Source of the DNA: Peribacillus frigoritolerans_B
GTDB lineage: Bacteria; Bacillota; Bacilli; Bacillales; DSM-1321
Assembly (NCBI RefSeq): GCF_044762665.1
Contig: NZ_JBIWES010000001.1
Location: 643,321-707,320, forward strand
Length of the DNA: 64,000 nucleotides
Direction: 5' to 3'
Position 1 is the first letter of the stretch, and each line of letters starts with the position of its first letter. Of the stretch, positions 42,848 to 51,326 are shown piece by piece. The notes beneath the pieces were generated by a model. That model worked only from the letters and a program-made list of their open reading frames with translations, was not told where the DNA came from and searched no databases. Made by a program: the position numbers and the translations under genes.

Positions 42848-44474
42848 TGCCTTCACCTTTTTTCCCGTCAGAAGTTTTCATTCCACGCGATTCAGGAGGC
42901 AGCGGTCTTTGATTATCGCCTTCCCTGATCAGATTATTTTCATTGGTCAAAAATTGCGGCCTTTCCTTGAATGCCCATATAGGTCTTCTGAAGAATGTGT
43001 CGCCCAACCCTTTCGGATTCAGAGGGGCGAGCGGTGTCATATAAGGAACTCCAAGTGAACGCAGGCTGCATAAATGGACAATAAGGATGATAAAGGCTAA
43101 AATCATCCCATAAAAACCTAAGGTGCCGGCACAAATAATGAATCCGAACCGCACAATGCGGGCAGAAATCGCTATGGCATAAGAAGGGGTTGCAAAACTG
43201 GCAATCGCCGTGATCGAGACGATGATGACCATTGCCGGCGATACGATACCAGCCTGGACGGCCGCCTGCCCAATGACCAATGCCCCGACAATGGACATGG
43301 TCGAACCGACAGCCTTTGGCATCCTAAGACTTGCTTCCCTTAATATTTCAAAGGTCATTTCCATGAGAAGCGCTTCAACGACGGCAGGCAAAGGAACCGT
43401 TTCCCTTTGGGCTGCTACAATGACCAGCAGCTTCGTTGGAATCATTTCCTGATGAAAAGTCGTGGCCGCAACATAGACAGCCGGTCCGACTATAGAAATA
43501 ATGAAAACGATGATCCGTAAAAAACGTGTGGCAGAAGCAATGTCGAAGCGATTATAGTAGTCTTCGACAGATTGGAAAAACTGTACGAATATTGCCGGGG
43601 CCACCAAGACGAAAGGCGTTCCATTAACGAATATCGCCACTCTTCCTTCCAGAAGATTTCCTGCAACCATATCCGGTCTTTCTGTATGGTTAAGGGTTGG
43701 GAATGGGGTCATGACCTGGTCTTCTATCAATTGTTCAATATATCCTGATTCAAGAATGCTATCGATGTTAATTCGATTTAAGCGCTTCTTGACCTCCTCG
43801 ACGATCCCTTCCTTAACGATCCCATTTATATACATGATGGATACGTCCGTTTTTGTCACCGTGCCTATTTTCATCGACTCTATCCATAAATCCGGGGTAT
43901 TGATGATCCGGCGTAACATGGCGATGTTCGTTCCATTCGATTCCGTAAACCCTTCCCTAGATCCCCGGACAGTCAAATGCGTGCTTGGCTCCTGAATCGA
44001 GCGCTTCTCTCCTCCTCTTGTACTGGCAACCAGGGCGACGTTTACTCCATCAACAAAAATGATGCTGTCCCCTGATAATAATGTCAAAAATAGCTTTTCC
44101 CAGTCCGTGACCCTTTCTACGCCACCGAGGGAAACTACGTCCTCAGAGATAATTTCCAATGCTTCCAGTGGAAGTATGTTTTTTGACAGGTGAGGATTTT
44201 TCATGATTGATTCAATTATAAAGTCCGTAACGCTAGGATTATCAATCAGACCCTGCACATACAAAATAGTTGTTTTTATCTCCGGGTTTTGCCCGATTTT
44301 CAACGTTCGGATAATGATGTCGGGACTTTTTCCCGTCTTTTTCTTCACGATTTCCAGATTGGCAGAAAGGGAACTTTCAATATAATCAGGCGTTTTGCTT
44401 TTGGATTGACTTTCATCTTCCTTTTTCTTTTCACGTTGCTTCACTTGTCTCTTTTGTTTGAAAAAAGAAGCCAT
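42837..44474 (-). CDS. spore germinant receptor subunit A (GerAA/GerKA family)
   Basis: 545 residues from ATG 44474 (GAGG nine bases upstream); the ATG at 44504 lacks a site. Basic N-terminal tail, GerAA signature VRGSREGFTESNGTNIAMLRRII, and membrane region PLPAVVEALLMEMTFEILREASLRMP. Proline-rich C-terminus (QRPLPPESRGMKTS). First gene of the A-C-B operon. Confidence 0.95.
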   Translation of the reverse strand: MASFFKQKRQVKQREKKKEDESQSKSKTPDYIESSLSANLEIVKKKTGKSPDIIIRTLKIGQNPEIKTTILYVQGLIDNPSVTDFIIESIMKNPHLSKNILPLEALEIISEDVVSLGGVERVTDWEKLFLTLLSGDSIIFVDGVNVALVASTRGGEKRSIQEPSTHLTVRGSREGFTESNGTNIAMLRRIINTPDLWIESMKIGTVTKTDVSIMYINGIVKEGIVEEVKKRLNRINIDSILESGYIEQLIEDQVMTPFPTLNHTERPDMVAGNLLEGRVAIFVNGTPFVLVAPAIFVQFFQSVEDYYNRFDIASATRFLRIIVFIISIVGPAVYVAATTFHQEMIPTKLLVIVAAQRETVPLPAVVEALLMEMTFEILREASLRMPKAVGSTMSIVGALVIGQAAVQAGIVSPAMVIIVSITAIASFATPSYAIAISARIVRFGFIICAGTLGFYGMILAFIILIVHLCSLRSLGVPYMTPLAPLNPKGLGDTFFRRPIWAFKERPQFLTNENNLIREGDNQRPLPPESRGMKTSDGKKGEGNES

Positions 44475-44564
44475 ATTCCGAACCTCATTCCTTTTTCGTT
44501 TCACTCATTTTGTCCAAAGCATTCCCCCTTTATTCTAGGCTCATCCTTCTTCCTCCAATAAGAA

Positions 44565-44589
44565 AAAGGCTGTCGCAATGACAGCCTTT
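44565..44589 (-). terminator. terminator after dedA
   Basis: 10-bp perfect stem AAAGGCTGTC / GACAGCCTTT, T-run on the reverse strand. Confidence 0.8.
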
Positions 44590-44651
44590 AAAGGTCATAT
44601 TCGGTTAGGGAATGAATGCCGATGATACCGGCCCAATCAACTAAACTGAGA

Positions 44652-45263
44652 TTATACTTTGCCTTTATTCCTTCTAAAAATCAAAACAACGAAAGCGATC
44701 AATAGCAAGGCCAGTATCGCATATACGATGTTTGAATAAATGTCCATGTACCCTACAATATCTTCCCACGAAGAGCCAACAGCTGCCCCGATATTCACCA
44801 AGATGATGTTCCAGATTAATGTTCCGGATGTTGTGTAAAGCAGGAAGAGCCAAAAGCTCATATGGGACATCCCTGCTGGAATCGAGATCAAGCTTCTGAT
44901 CAGCGGAACCAGCCTACAGAAAAACACGGTCCATGACCCGTATTTGTCAAACCATGAGTTTGCCTTATGAACGTCCGATACCGTTAACCGAAGAATATGG
45001 CCCCATCTTTCCACGAACTTTTCAATGACCTTCACATCAAGAAGTAAACCAATTCCATAAAGGACGACTGCTCCTGCCACTGACCCTATAGTCGCAGCAA
45101 TCACGACGCCGATAACCGTCATATCCGCTTTTGTCGTCATGTAACCGCCAAAAGTAAGAATGACCTCAGACGGGATCGGCGGGAAAATATTTTCCAATGC
45201 TATTAATAGAAAGATTCCCATATACCCAAAATCATTCATGAATTCCGTAATCCAGTTTTCCAT
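44652..45263 (-). CDS. DedA family membrane protein
   Basis: 203 residues, GGAGCG upstream. DedA pattern: LENIFPPIPSEVILTFGGY (re-entrant loop with Glu), FCRLVPLIRSLISIPAGMSHM (conserved Arg residues) and a final membrane span. Family members flip polyprenyl phosphate or phospholipids and support envelope homeostasis. Follows the PAP2 gene in the same direction with an 82-base gap; both concern lipid phosphates. Confidence 0.93.
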   Translation of the reverse strand: MENWITEFMNDFGYMGIFLLIALENIFPPIPSEVILTFGGYMTTKADMTVIGVVIAATIGSVAGAVVLYGIGLLLDVKVIEKFVERWGHILRLTVSDVHKANSWFDKYGSWTVFFCRLVPLIRSLISIPAGMSHMSFWLFLLYTTSGTLIWNIILVNIGAAVGSSWEDIVGYMDIYSNIVYAILALLLIAFVVLIFRRNKGKV

Positions 45264-45345
45264 TTAATACGCTCCTAACTTTCTTGAATCAACAGCTGGC
45301 TTGTACCTGCCGGCTGCTTATCTTGCAATAACCTTGCTCCCTTCA

Positions 45346-45996
45346 TTAACGATCTTTGTTCTTCCGCCGGTCTAGATACCTTTGGAAAAACCAAATGGAA
45401 ATCGCAATCCAACAACCACCCGCCAGATATCCGGCAATGATATCACTAGGATAATGGACCCCCAAGTATATTCGGCTAATACCTATCGAGAGGATCATCA
45501 TCATGCTGAACAGAATCAATAGGATCCTTGCCCACCTGGCCGTAATGTGACGCCATAGCAGAAATGTAAGAATACCGTATAAAGAAAATGCATTCATGGC
45601 ATGTCCACTAGGGAAACTGTATCCCCCTATTTCGATGAGTCGATGTAAATCGGGCCGGGCGCGTTGAAAGAATAACTTAACCATCAAATTTAGAAGAGGT
45701 GAACCCACCATGACTGCAGTGAATAAGACTAGTTCCAAACGATGCTTCAAAACCCTATATAAGAAAAGCAAAATGACCAAGGAAAGGACGATCAGGGAAG
45801 CGGTTGAACCTATGTAGGTAAAGAACTTCATGATGTCCGTCAGCAGAGGGGACTCCCATCCCTGCACCAAGGAAATCACATCTTCATCAAACTTCAGGTA
45901 TTCATTTGCACTTATGGTAAATGCCATGAAACTGAACCCGATTAAAGAAAGTACACTTATTATAAAGGCAATGGTTAATTGCTGCTTTAATTTCAT
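45346..45996 (-). CDS. PAP2-superfamily membrane phosphatase
   Basis: 216 residues, six spans. Phosphatase motifs: KLFFQRARPDLHR (C1), YSFPSGHAMNAFSLYG (C2), SRIYLGVHYPSDIIAGYLAG (C3). Likely an undecaprenyl-pyrophosphate or phosphatidylglycerophosphate phosphatase. Probably cotranscribed with dedA. Confidence 0.93.
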   Translation of the reverse strand: MKLKQQLTIAFIISVLSLIGFSFMAFTISANEYLKFDEDVISLVQGWESPLLTDIMKFFTYIGSTASLIVLSLVILLFLYRVLKHRLELVLFTAVMVGSPLLNLMVKLFFQRARPDLHRLIEIGGYSFPSGHAMNAFSLYGILTFLLWRHITARWARILLILFSMMMILSIGISRIYLGVHYPSDIIAGYLAGGCWIAISIWFFQRYLDRRKNKDR

Positions 45997-46245
45997 AATA
46001 ACATCCTTTCACTGATTAAAACTGTTTCATCTGGAAATTTCTATTTTATCATATCTTCTTCATTGCATGGTGGGTGTAATTGCTTCATCGCCGCCAACCT
46101 AATCCGGGGAACATGCCTGGGCACAAAAATTTTCTACTTTACCATACTACTCTATTCGTCATTGTCACCTCAACTTCAGGTTACTATAAGATTTCCTTTC
46201 GAACGTTTCAAGGAGTGCAGGAACATATTCGTCCCTACTAAAAAG

Positions 46246-46282
46246 AAAAAAACCTTATGCAGGTTAGGGCACAAGGTTTTTT
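46246..46282 (-). terminator. terminator of P450 gene
   Basis: Stem AAAAACCTT / AAGGTTTTTT with a 16-base loop ending at the P450 stop codon. Confidence 0.65.
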
Positions 46283-46286
46283 CTTT

Positions 46287-47519
46287 TTAAATACGGCTTG
46301 CCTTAAGCGGCAGTGATGTCAAAGTTTGCCCGGTCGCTGAATCGGTAAGATTCTCTTCTAACTGGAACGATGGCACCGCTTCAATATGCTTGAATTTCTT
46401 CAGGAATGCAGTAAGCGCAATCTTTGCTTCCAGCCTAGCTAGCGGCGCTCCCAGGCAGAAATGGGGGCCATTTCCAAAGGTTAGATGTTTCTTATTATTA
46501 GGGCGGTGGATATTAAGGGTGAAGGCGTCTTCAAACATCTCTTCGTCCAAATTGGCTGCACTCATCCAAACAACCACGTTATCCCCTTCTTTCAATTCCA
46601 CTCCCAATAGATCGTTATCTTTCTTTACGGTGCGATCCAATTTAATAAGATTGAATCGGAAACGGAGCATTTCTTCGACCGCCTGCGGAACTAAATCCAG
46701 GTTTTCATGTAACTCTTGATAAACTTCTTTGTCATCATATAGCAGGGAATAAAAGCTATTGGCCAATAAATGACTTGTTGTCTCGACTCCTGCCCCTAAA
46801 ATCAGCATGGTCGTCCGGACAACCTCATCATCCGTAAACATTTCCCCATCCACTTCAGACTTCAATAGATCTGAGATGATATCATCCGCCGGGTTCAATC
46901 GTTTTTGCACAACAATCGGATACAAATACTGATAGTATTCTTTTGCTGCCACTTGCTTCAATTTATCTACTTCTTCTTGCTTTTCTCTATCAAAAGGGAG
47001 GAATAAGGTATCCACCCACTTCTTAAACAATAAACGATCTTTCGAGGGAACACCCATCAAATCCGCCATGACAATGATTGGAAGCGGACTCGCCAATGAT
47101 TCCACAATATCGATTTCCGTTTCCTCATCCATTTCCCCAATCAATTCATCTGCAATTTCCTGAATGCGAGGTTCCCAGTTTTGAAGACTTCTAGGTGTAA
47201 ATGCAGCGGCCAGCAATGAACGGCGTTTTCTATGCTCAGGCGGATCCGATTCAGTGATTTGGATCTTTTCAGGCACAGAACCTTCATCACTATCCGTTCC
47301 AACCGATATCGTAGTCCGGTTACGAACACTCGAAAAATGTTTATAATCACTGAGAACCCGCTTCACATCTTCATATTTAAAAACATTCCACGTATCCGTT
47401 CCTTCGTGATAACTCACGGGGTCATTTTCTAACATCCTTTTACACCAAGCGTACGGACTAAATTCCTCCGTCCGGGTTTTAAACCTAGTAATTTCTTTTA
47501 CTGCAATAACTTCTTTCAT
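46287..47519 (-). CDS. cytochrome P450 (soluble bacterial type)
   Basis: 410 residues from ATG 47519 (GGAGGAG nine bases upstream). Heme-thiolate motif FGNGPHFCLGAPLARLEA, I-helix LGAGVETTSHLL, ExxR region as EEMLRFRF and QITESDPPEHRKRRSLL. Soluble class like CYP107/CYP109, which hydroxylate fatty acids, steroids or polyketides with external ferredoxin/flavodoxin. No redox partner gene is adjacent, so the substrate cannot be inferred. Confidence 0.93.
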   Translation of the reverse strand: MKEVIAVKEITRFKTRTEEFSPYAWCKRMLENDPVSYHEGTDTWNVFKYEDVKRVLSDYKHFSSVRNRTTISVGTDSDEGSVPEKIQITESDPPEHRKRRSLLAAAFTPRSLQNWEPRIQEIADELIGEMDEETEIDIVESLASPLPIIVMADLMGVPSKDRLLFKKWVDTLFLPFDREKQEEVDKLKQVAAKEYYQYLYPIVVQKRLNPADDIISDLLKSEVDGEMFTDDEVVRTTMLILGAGVETTSHLLANSFYSLLYDDKEVYQELHENLDLVPQAVEEMLRFRFNLIKLDRTVKKDNDLLGVELKEGDNVVVWMSAANLDEEMFEDAFTLNIHRPNNKKHLTFGNGPHFCLGAPLARLEAKIALTAFLKKFKHIEAVPSFQLEENLTDSATGQTLTSLPLKASRI

Positions 47520-47951
47520 GATACCGACTCCTCCCACTTCTCAAAAGTTACCTAACAAAAGTACCGAATGTTCAGCATCTTCCATCCGTCGATTTGTTAT
47601 AGGGTCGAGACATTTTCACAAAATCCTTAAATACACATCTATTCCATTATAGGGTAAAATACAGTATCAAACCATGCATCTTCCATACCAGCGGCCTTAC
47701 ATGAAATTTGCCCCACAATCCCAACACCCTTATGTAAAACTGCTTATTTTGGACAATTCCCTTTCTTTTTCTATTTTTTTATGTCTCTCAATTGATGCTA
47801 AAATCCAATCCTCTTTTTCAAATTCGGAGACAGCACTTTTTACTAAGTTATTTCAATATAGATTATTTTTATAATTACCGGAGTTTGAACCGGAATGCCT
47901 CCACTGCATAGAAAACGGCTGCACATCCAGCCGTCCAGTTTGTTAAACCCT
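47520..47951. other. intergenic region upstream of P450 gene
   Basis: No ORF with a ribosome-binding site. Includes a hairpin ACGGCTG / CAGCCGT at 47915-47934 whose sequence is partly duplicated at 48021-48030, on the far side of repeat R4. Confidence 0.4.
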
Positions 47952-48016
47952 TACTGGAATGTTTTTCAAATAAAAAAACTGCAGGCAAACTCGCTTTTCT
48001 TCGAGTTTACCTGCAG
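47952..48016. repeat. dispersed repeat tail, copy R4, with terminator-like hairpin
   Basis: The segment from ACTGGAATGTTTTTCAAAT to CTGCAGGCAAACTC is nearly identical to 55954-55993. Its hairpin CTGCAGGCAAACTCG / CGAGTTTACCTGCAG followed by T on the reverse strand probably terminates the DUF4083-like gene. Confidence 0.7.
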
Positions 48017-48038
48017 CTTGAACGGCTGCATGCTGCGG

Positions 48039-48218
48039 TCAATTTTTGCCCCTTTTAATCAGTTCATGCAAATCATCCATTTTCTTTTCCATGATATCCA
48101 GTCTGGTTTTACGGTGCTTGATGGAACGGAAAAGGGATACGGTCCCAACGATGATCAGGATTAGAAATAAAAGGCAAAACAATTGGTATACCAGATCCGC
48201 AATATTATACCCACTCAC
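48039..48218 (-). CDS. small membrane protein, DUF4083-like
   Basis: 59 residues from GTG 48218 (GGGGGA upstream), found by reading the reverse strand directly. N-terminal MSGYNIADLVYQ, one hydrophobic span (FCLLFLILIIVGTVSLF), then a basic linker and an amphipathic helix MEKKMDDLHELIKRG. Layout matches DUF4083 small proteins as I remember them; function unknown. Confidence 0.65.
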   Translation of the reverse strand: MSGYNIADLVYQLFCLLFLILIIVGTVSLFRSIKHRKTRLDIMEKKMDDLHELIKRGKN

Positions 48219-48311
48219 TATGTAATCCCCCTAAATCGCATTCTCAATATTCTATTATACACCACGCAAAATGAACAATTTAACCCTTTTAAGGGGAATC
48301 GGGAATAAAAA

Positions 48312-48336
48312 AACCGATAGCCATTTGCTATCGGTT
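48312..48336 (-). terminator. terminator of DUF975 gene
   Basis: 9-bp perfect stem AACCGATAG / CTATCGGTT with T-run on the reverse strand, just after the stop codon. Confidence 0.8.
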
Positions 48337-48342
48337 GATCAT

Positions 48343-49014
48343 TTAAGCCTCTATTTGTTGATCGTCATCTTGAGGCACAATCAATTCGTCATAGAATGCT
48401 GCCATTGTTGTTCCTGCATAAGGAATCAACCATAGTAAACCAATTCCCAGCGTGAACATGCAAAGGATGCCCCACCCGATGAAGCTTAGGTGCATAAGGA
48501 AATACTTCCATTTCAAGCCCTTCATTCTTTTTTTGCTCTCTGTAATGGCTTCAAGCACCGTGTATTCAGGATGATCCTTCAATAAGAAAAATAACTGCGA
48601 ATAGGCGATGGCTTTGATGATACCCGGAATGATTAATAATAATGACCATAAAAAAATGAAAATAGCTTGTAAGATGGATGCCCCAATAAGCTTGAAAGAG
48701 GTTTTTCCATCTTTATAGATGGCGAACACTTCTGGAATGCCAGGATTTCCATCCCTAACTAAATTCAGGTAGAACCAAGTGGTTGAAATGGTAAGCGGGA
48801 TCAAGGCAATGGAAAAGACCATGCTGAAGATATCAGACCATAACGGTGTTTCCTCCTGCATGAACCATTGTGAAAACCCACCGCTTCCGATCACTTCGAC
48901 AATTAAAGGAAAAATGAGGTTGATCAAGAACAACAGCAACATAAGCGAAACAGTTACTCCCCATTTACCTCCCAATGACTGAAGGGCTTTCTTCTTTAAT
49001 TCTGAGATTCTCAT
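48343..49014 (-). CDS. DUF975 family integral membrane protein
   Basis: 223 residues from ATG 49014; the open frame extends to 49179 but without a site, and MRISELKKKALQSLGGKWG is the standard N-terminus of DUF975. About six spans; conserved YSQLFFLLKDHPEYTVLEAI and SKKRMKGLKWKYF motifs. Function unknown. GAGGAG lies 12 bases before the ATG, slightly far. Confidence 0.85.
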   Translation of the reverse strand: MRISELKKKALQSLGGKWGVTVSLMLLLFLINLIFPLIVEVIGSGGFSQWFMQEETPLWSDIFSMVFSIALIPLTISTTWFYLNLVRDGNPGIPEVFAIYKDGKTSFKLIGASILQAIFIFLWSLLLIIPGIIKAIAYSQLFFLLKDHPEYTVLEAITESKKRMKGLKWKYFLMHLSFIGWGILCMFTLGIGLLWLIPYAGTTMAAFYDELIVPQDDDQQIEA

Positions 49015-49441
49015 ACTCTGATTTAACTCCTCTCTTTTAAACGGCGGAATTCTGAATGTTTCCTTTTCATTGTAAATATGGATAGATTCAGAAAAACCAC
49101 AATTTATTTGATGTCTAAATCTCAATTTATATTTTAACATAATAGCTTCTAGTCGTGGGCTTAAATTCCTAGAAAGCACACACGGATAGAGTCAAGCGGT
49201 TGAACCGGTTTCGAGCAGCCACGATCAACTCCTCTCTTGCCCTTGGTACACTGGCTTGCTTGTTCCATAACAGTTTATGAAAGGGAATAAGACAATATGC
49301 CCTTCCAAATCAAAAATCCTTCGCGAAATCATAGTCTGTCAAGACGTACGGCCAGCGAAGGCGCATGTATTTATCTTGGTTAAAAGTCCTAACGTTAATC
49401 TAGTTCTTTTTTCCTTTTCCCTGATAGACCGGGCCACTCAT
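49015..49441. other. intergenic region
   Basis: Upstream of the DUF975 gene. The forward ORF at 49277-49477 lacks a ribosome-binding site. I see no recognisable element. Confidence 0.35.
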
Positions 49442-49645
49442 TTAATCTATCCCAAAACTTTCGAACAGATTGGATAAAAATGTTAACACCGCATTCCAGG
49501 CATCTTCGTCAAAAGTAAAACGCGGAAGATGGTGGGGATGGGTTATTCCCTTTTCTTTATTCCCAGCTCCTATCAAGAAATAATTGCTGGGTGCCTTCTG
49601 CCGGAAAGCCGTAAAGTCCTCACCGCCAGCGTTTTTTCTTTTCAA
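49442..49645 (-). pseudogene. remnant of an M20-family peptidase/amidohydrolase C-terminus
   Basis: About 60 residues: AGGEDFTAFRQKAPSNYFLIGAG, then HPHHLPRFTFDEDAW and a closing helix. This is the conserved C-terminal end of M20 peptidases (N-acyl-L-amino-acid amidohydrolases), where GGEDF precedes the final metal-binding His. The remaining ~300 residues that should precede it are absent upstream, and there is no ribosome-binding site, so this is a deletion remnant. Confidence 0.7.
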
Positions 49646-49746
49646 ACTTTTTAACTGGCTTTGTCATCACCATATGATCACAACAAAAAAAAGAGCATCC
49701 CAAAGCAGAATTCGCTTCCGCCTTTGGAATACCCTCTTTCCTATAA

Positions 49747-50001
49747 TCAATCAGAGCCAGTTATAACAAAATCGTCTTGGAGCAAAGCTAAAGGAAGCTT
49801 TCTATTTATAGGATCCCCTGCCGAAACATTAATTTCAGTAATGTGACCGCTGGCACCTATTGAAACATCAATCAATTTCCCATCCTCCGTTTTCACTAAA
49901 AAGAGCCTCTCCCATTCATAAACATAGGAATTCTTTTGAACGTAAACTTGTTCGACGGTCCCATCCTGAGCACACTCGATGGTATGAATCGGTTTTAACA
50001 C
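49747..50001 (-). CDS. small biotinyl/lipoyl-domain-like protein
   Basis: 84 residues from GTG 50001 (GGAGGAG upstream). The repeating pattern DGTVEQVYVQKNSYVYEWERLF and ASGHITEINVSAGDPINRKLPLALL has the two half-barrel glycine turns of biotinyl/lipoyl domains, but the AMKM-type modified-Lys motif is missing (the equivalent turn reads VKTEDGK). Lies 37 bases downstream of the glutamate dehydrogenase gene and may be the last gene of the roc operon. Function unknown. Confidence 0.6.
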   Translation of the reverse strand: MLKPIHTIECAQDGTVEQVYVQKNSYVYEWERLFLVKTEDGKLIDVSIGASGHITEINVSAGDPINRKLPLALLQDDFVITGSD

Positions 50002-50038
50002 GGAATCACTCCTCCACTCTCCATTATTTGACTAAAGC

Positions 50039-51304
50039 TTATACCCAGCCACGGAATATCGAGGCTTCTGCCATTTTTCTGACACCCACCATATACGCTG
50101 CCAGCCTCATATCCACTTTTCTTGTCTCGGACATTTCATATACTTGATTGAATGAATTGACCAATAACTCTTTTAATTTGGTTTGGACTTCTGCATCTTC
50201 CCAATAATAACCTTGATTATTTTGAACCCATTCGAAGTAAGAAACTGTCACACCGCCTGAACTTGCCAATACATCGGGTACGAGAAGCACATTGCGTTCC
50301 GTCAAGATCTTGGTTGCCTCCAAAGTGGTAGGTCCATTCGCTGCCTCAACGACAATTTGGGCTTTGATAAGATGTGCATTTTCTTTGGTGATTTGATTGG
50401 AAATGGCAGCAGGCACTAAAATATCACAATCTTGTTCCAGAAGTTCCTGATTGGTGATTGTATGATCGAATAGTGTCGTTACCGTTCCAAAGCTATCCCT
50501 TTTATCAAGTAAGTAATCGATATCCAGACCATCCGGTTTATAGATGGCACCATATGCGTCCGATATACCAATCACTTTCGCACCTGCATCATGCATGAAT
50601 TTGGCCAAAAAGCTTCCTGCGTTCCCAAACCCTTGGACGATGATGCGTGCACCTTTCAATTCTATGCCCTTACGCTTTGCCGCTTCTTCGATACAGATGG
50701 TGACACCTTGTGCTGTCGCCTTTTCCCTGCCGTGTGAACCGCCCAGTACAAGTGGCTTACCTGTAATGAAGCCAGGAGAATCGTGTTCTCTTATTCTACT
50801 GTACTCGTCCATCATCCATGCCATGATTTGTGAATTCGTATAAACATCCGGGGCCGGAATGTCTTTCGTCGGCCCCACTATTTGACTGATTGCCCGAACG
50901 TATCCACGGCTAAGCCTTTCCAATTCACCGATGGACATTTGGCGCGGATCACAGATGATGCCGCCTTTTCCTCCGCCATATGGCAGATTCACGATTCCGC
51001 ATTTCAAACTCATCCACATTGAAAGTGCCTTGACTTCTTCCTCATCGACTTCAGGATGAAAACGGATTCCGCCTTTCGTCGGACCGACAGCATCGTTGTG
51101 CTGGGCACGGTATCCAGTGAAAATCTTCGTCGAATTGTCATCCATCTTAATTGGAATCCGGACGGTCAGCATCCGAAGAGGTTCCTTCAAAAGCTCGAAC
51201 ACTTCTTCAGAATAGCCAAGCTTATCCAGCGCCTCCTTGATTACGACCTGTGTTGAATCAAGTAAGCTGGCAGTTTCTTTTTCTTCTTTGATCGTTGTAC
51301 TCAA
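50039..51304 (-). CDS. rocG: NAD-dependent glutamate dehydrogenase (RocG/GudB)
   Basis: Catabolic oxidation of glutamate to 2-oxoglutarate and ammonia. 421 residues. Substrate Lys in NLPYGGGKGGIICDP, catalytic region TGYRAQHNDAVGPTKGGIRF, nucleotide loop VQGFGNAGS, and ASSGGVTVSYFEWVQN. Sequence alone does not separate RocG from GudB; position third in the rocA-rocD operon under a Sig54 promoter favours RocG. Confidence 0.92.
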   Translation of the reverse strand: MSTTIKEEKETASLLDSTQVVIKEALDKLGYSEEVFELLKEPLRMLTVRIPIKMDDNSTKIFTGYRAQHNDAVGPTKGGIRFHPEVDEEEVKALSMWMSLKCGIVNLPYGGGKGGIICDPRQMSIGELERLSRGYVRAISQIVGPTKDIPAPDVYTNSQIMAWMMDEYSRIREHDSPGFITGKPLVLGGSHGREKATAQGVTICIEEAAKRKGIELKGARIIVQGFGNAGSFLAKFMHDAGAKVIGISDAYGAIYKPDGLDIDYLLDKRDSFGTVTTLFDHTITNQELLEQDCDILVPAAISNQITKENAHLIKAQIVVEAANGPTTLEATKILTERNVLLVPDVLASSGGVTVSYFEWVQNNQGYYWEDAEVQTKLKELLVNSFNQVYEMSETRKVDMRLAAYMVGVRKMAEASIFRGWV

Positions 51305-51326
51305 TGGAATTCACCTCATAGGTATA

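Noticed and set aside
49277..49477. Forward ORF of 66 codons
   Set aside because: No ribosome-binding site; composition like non-coding DNA.
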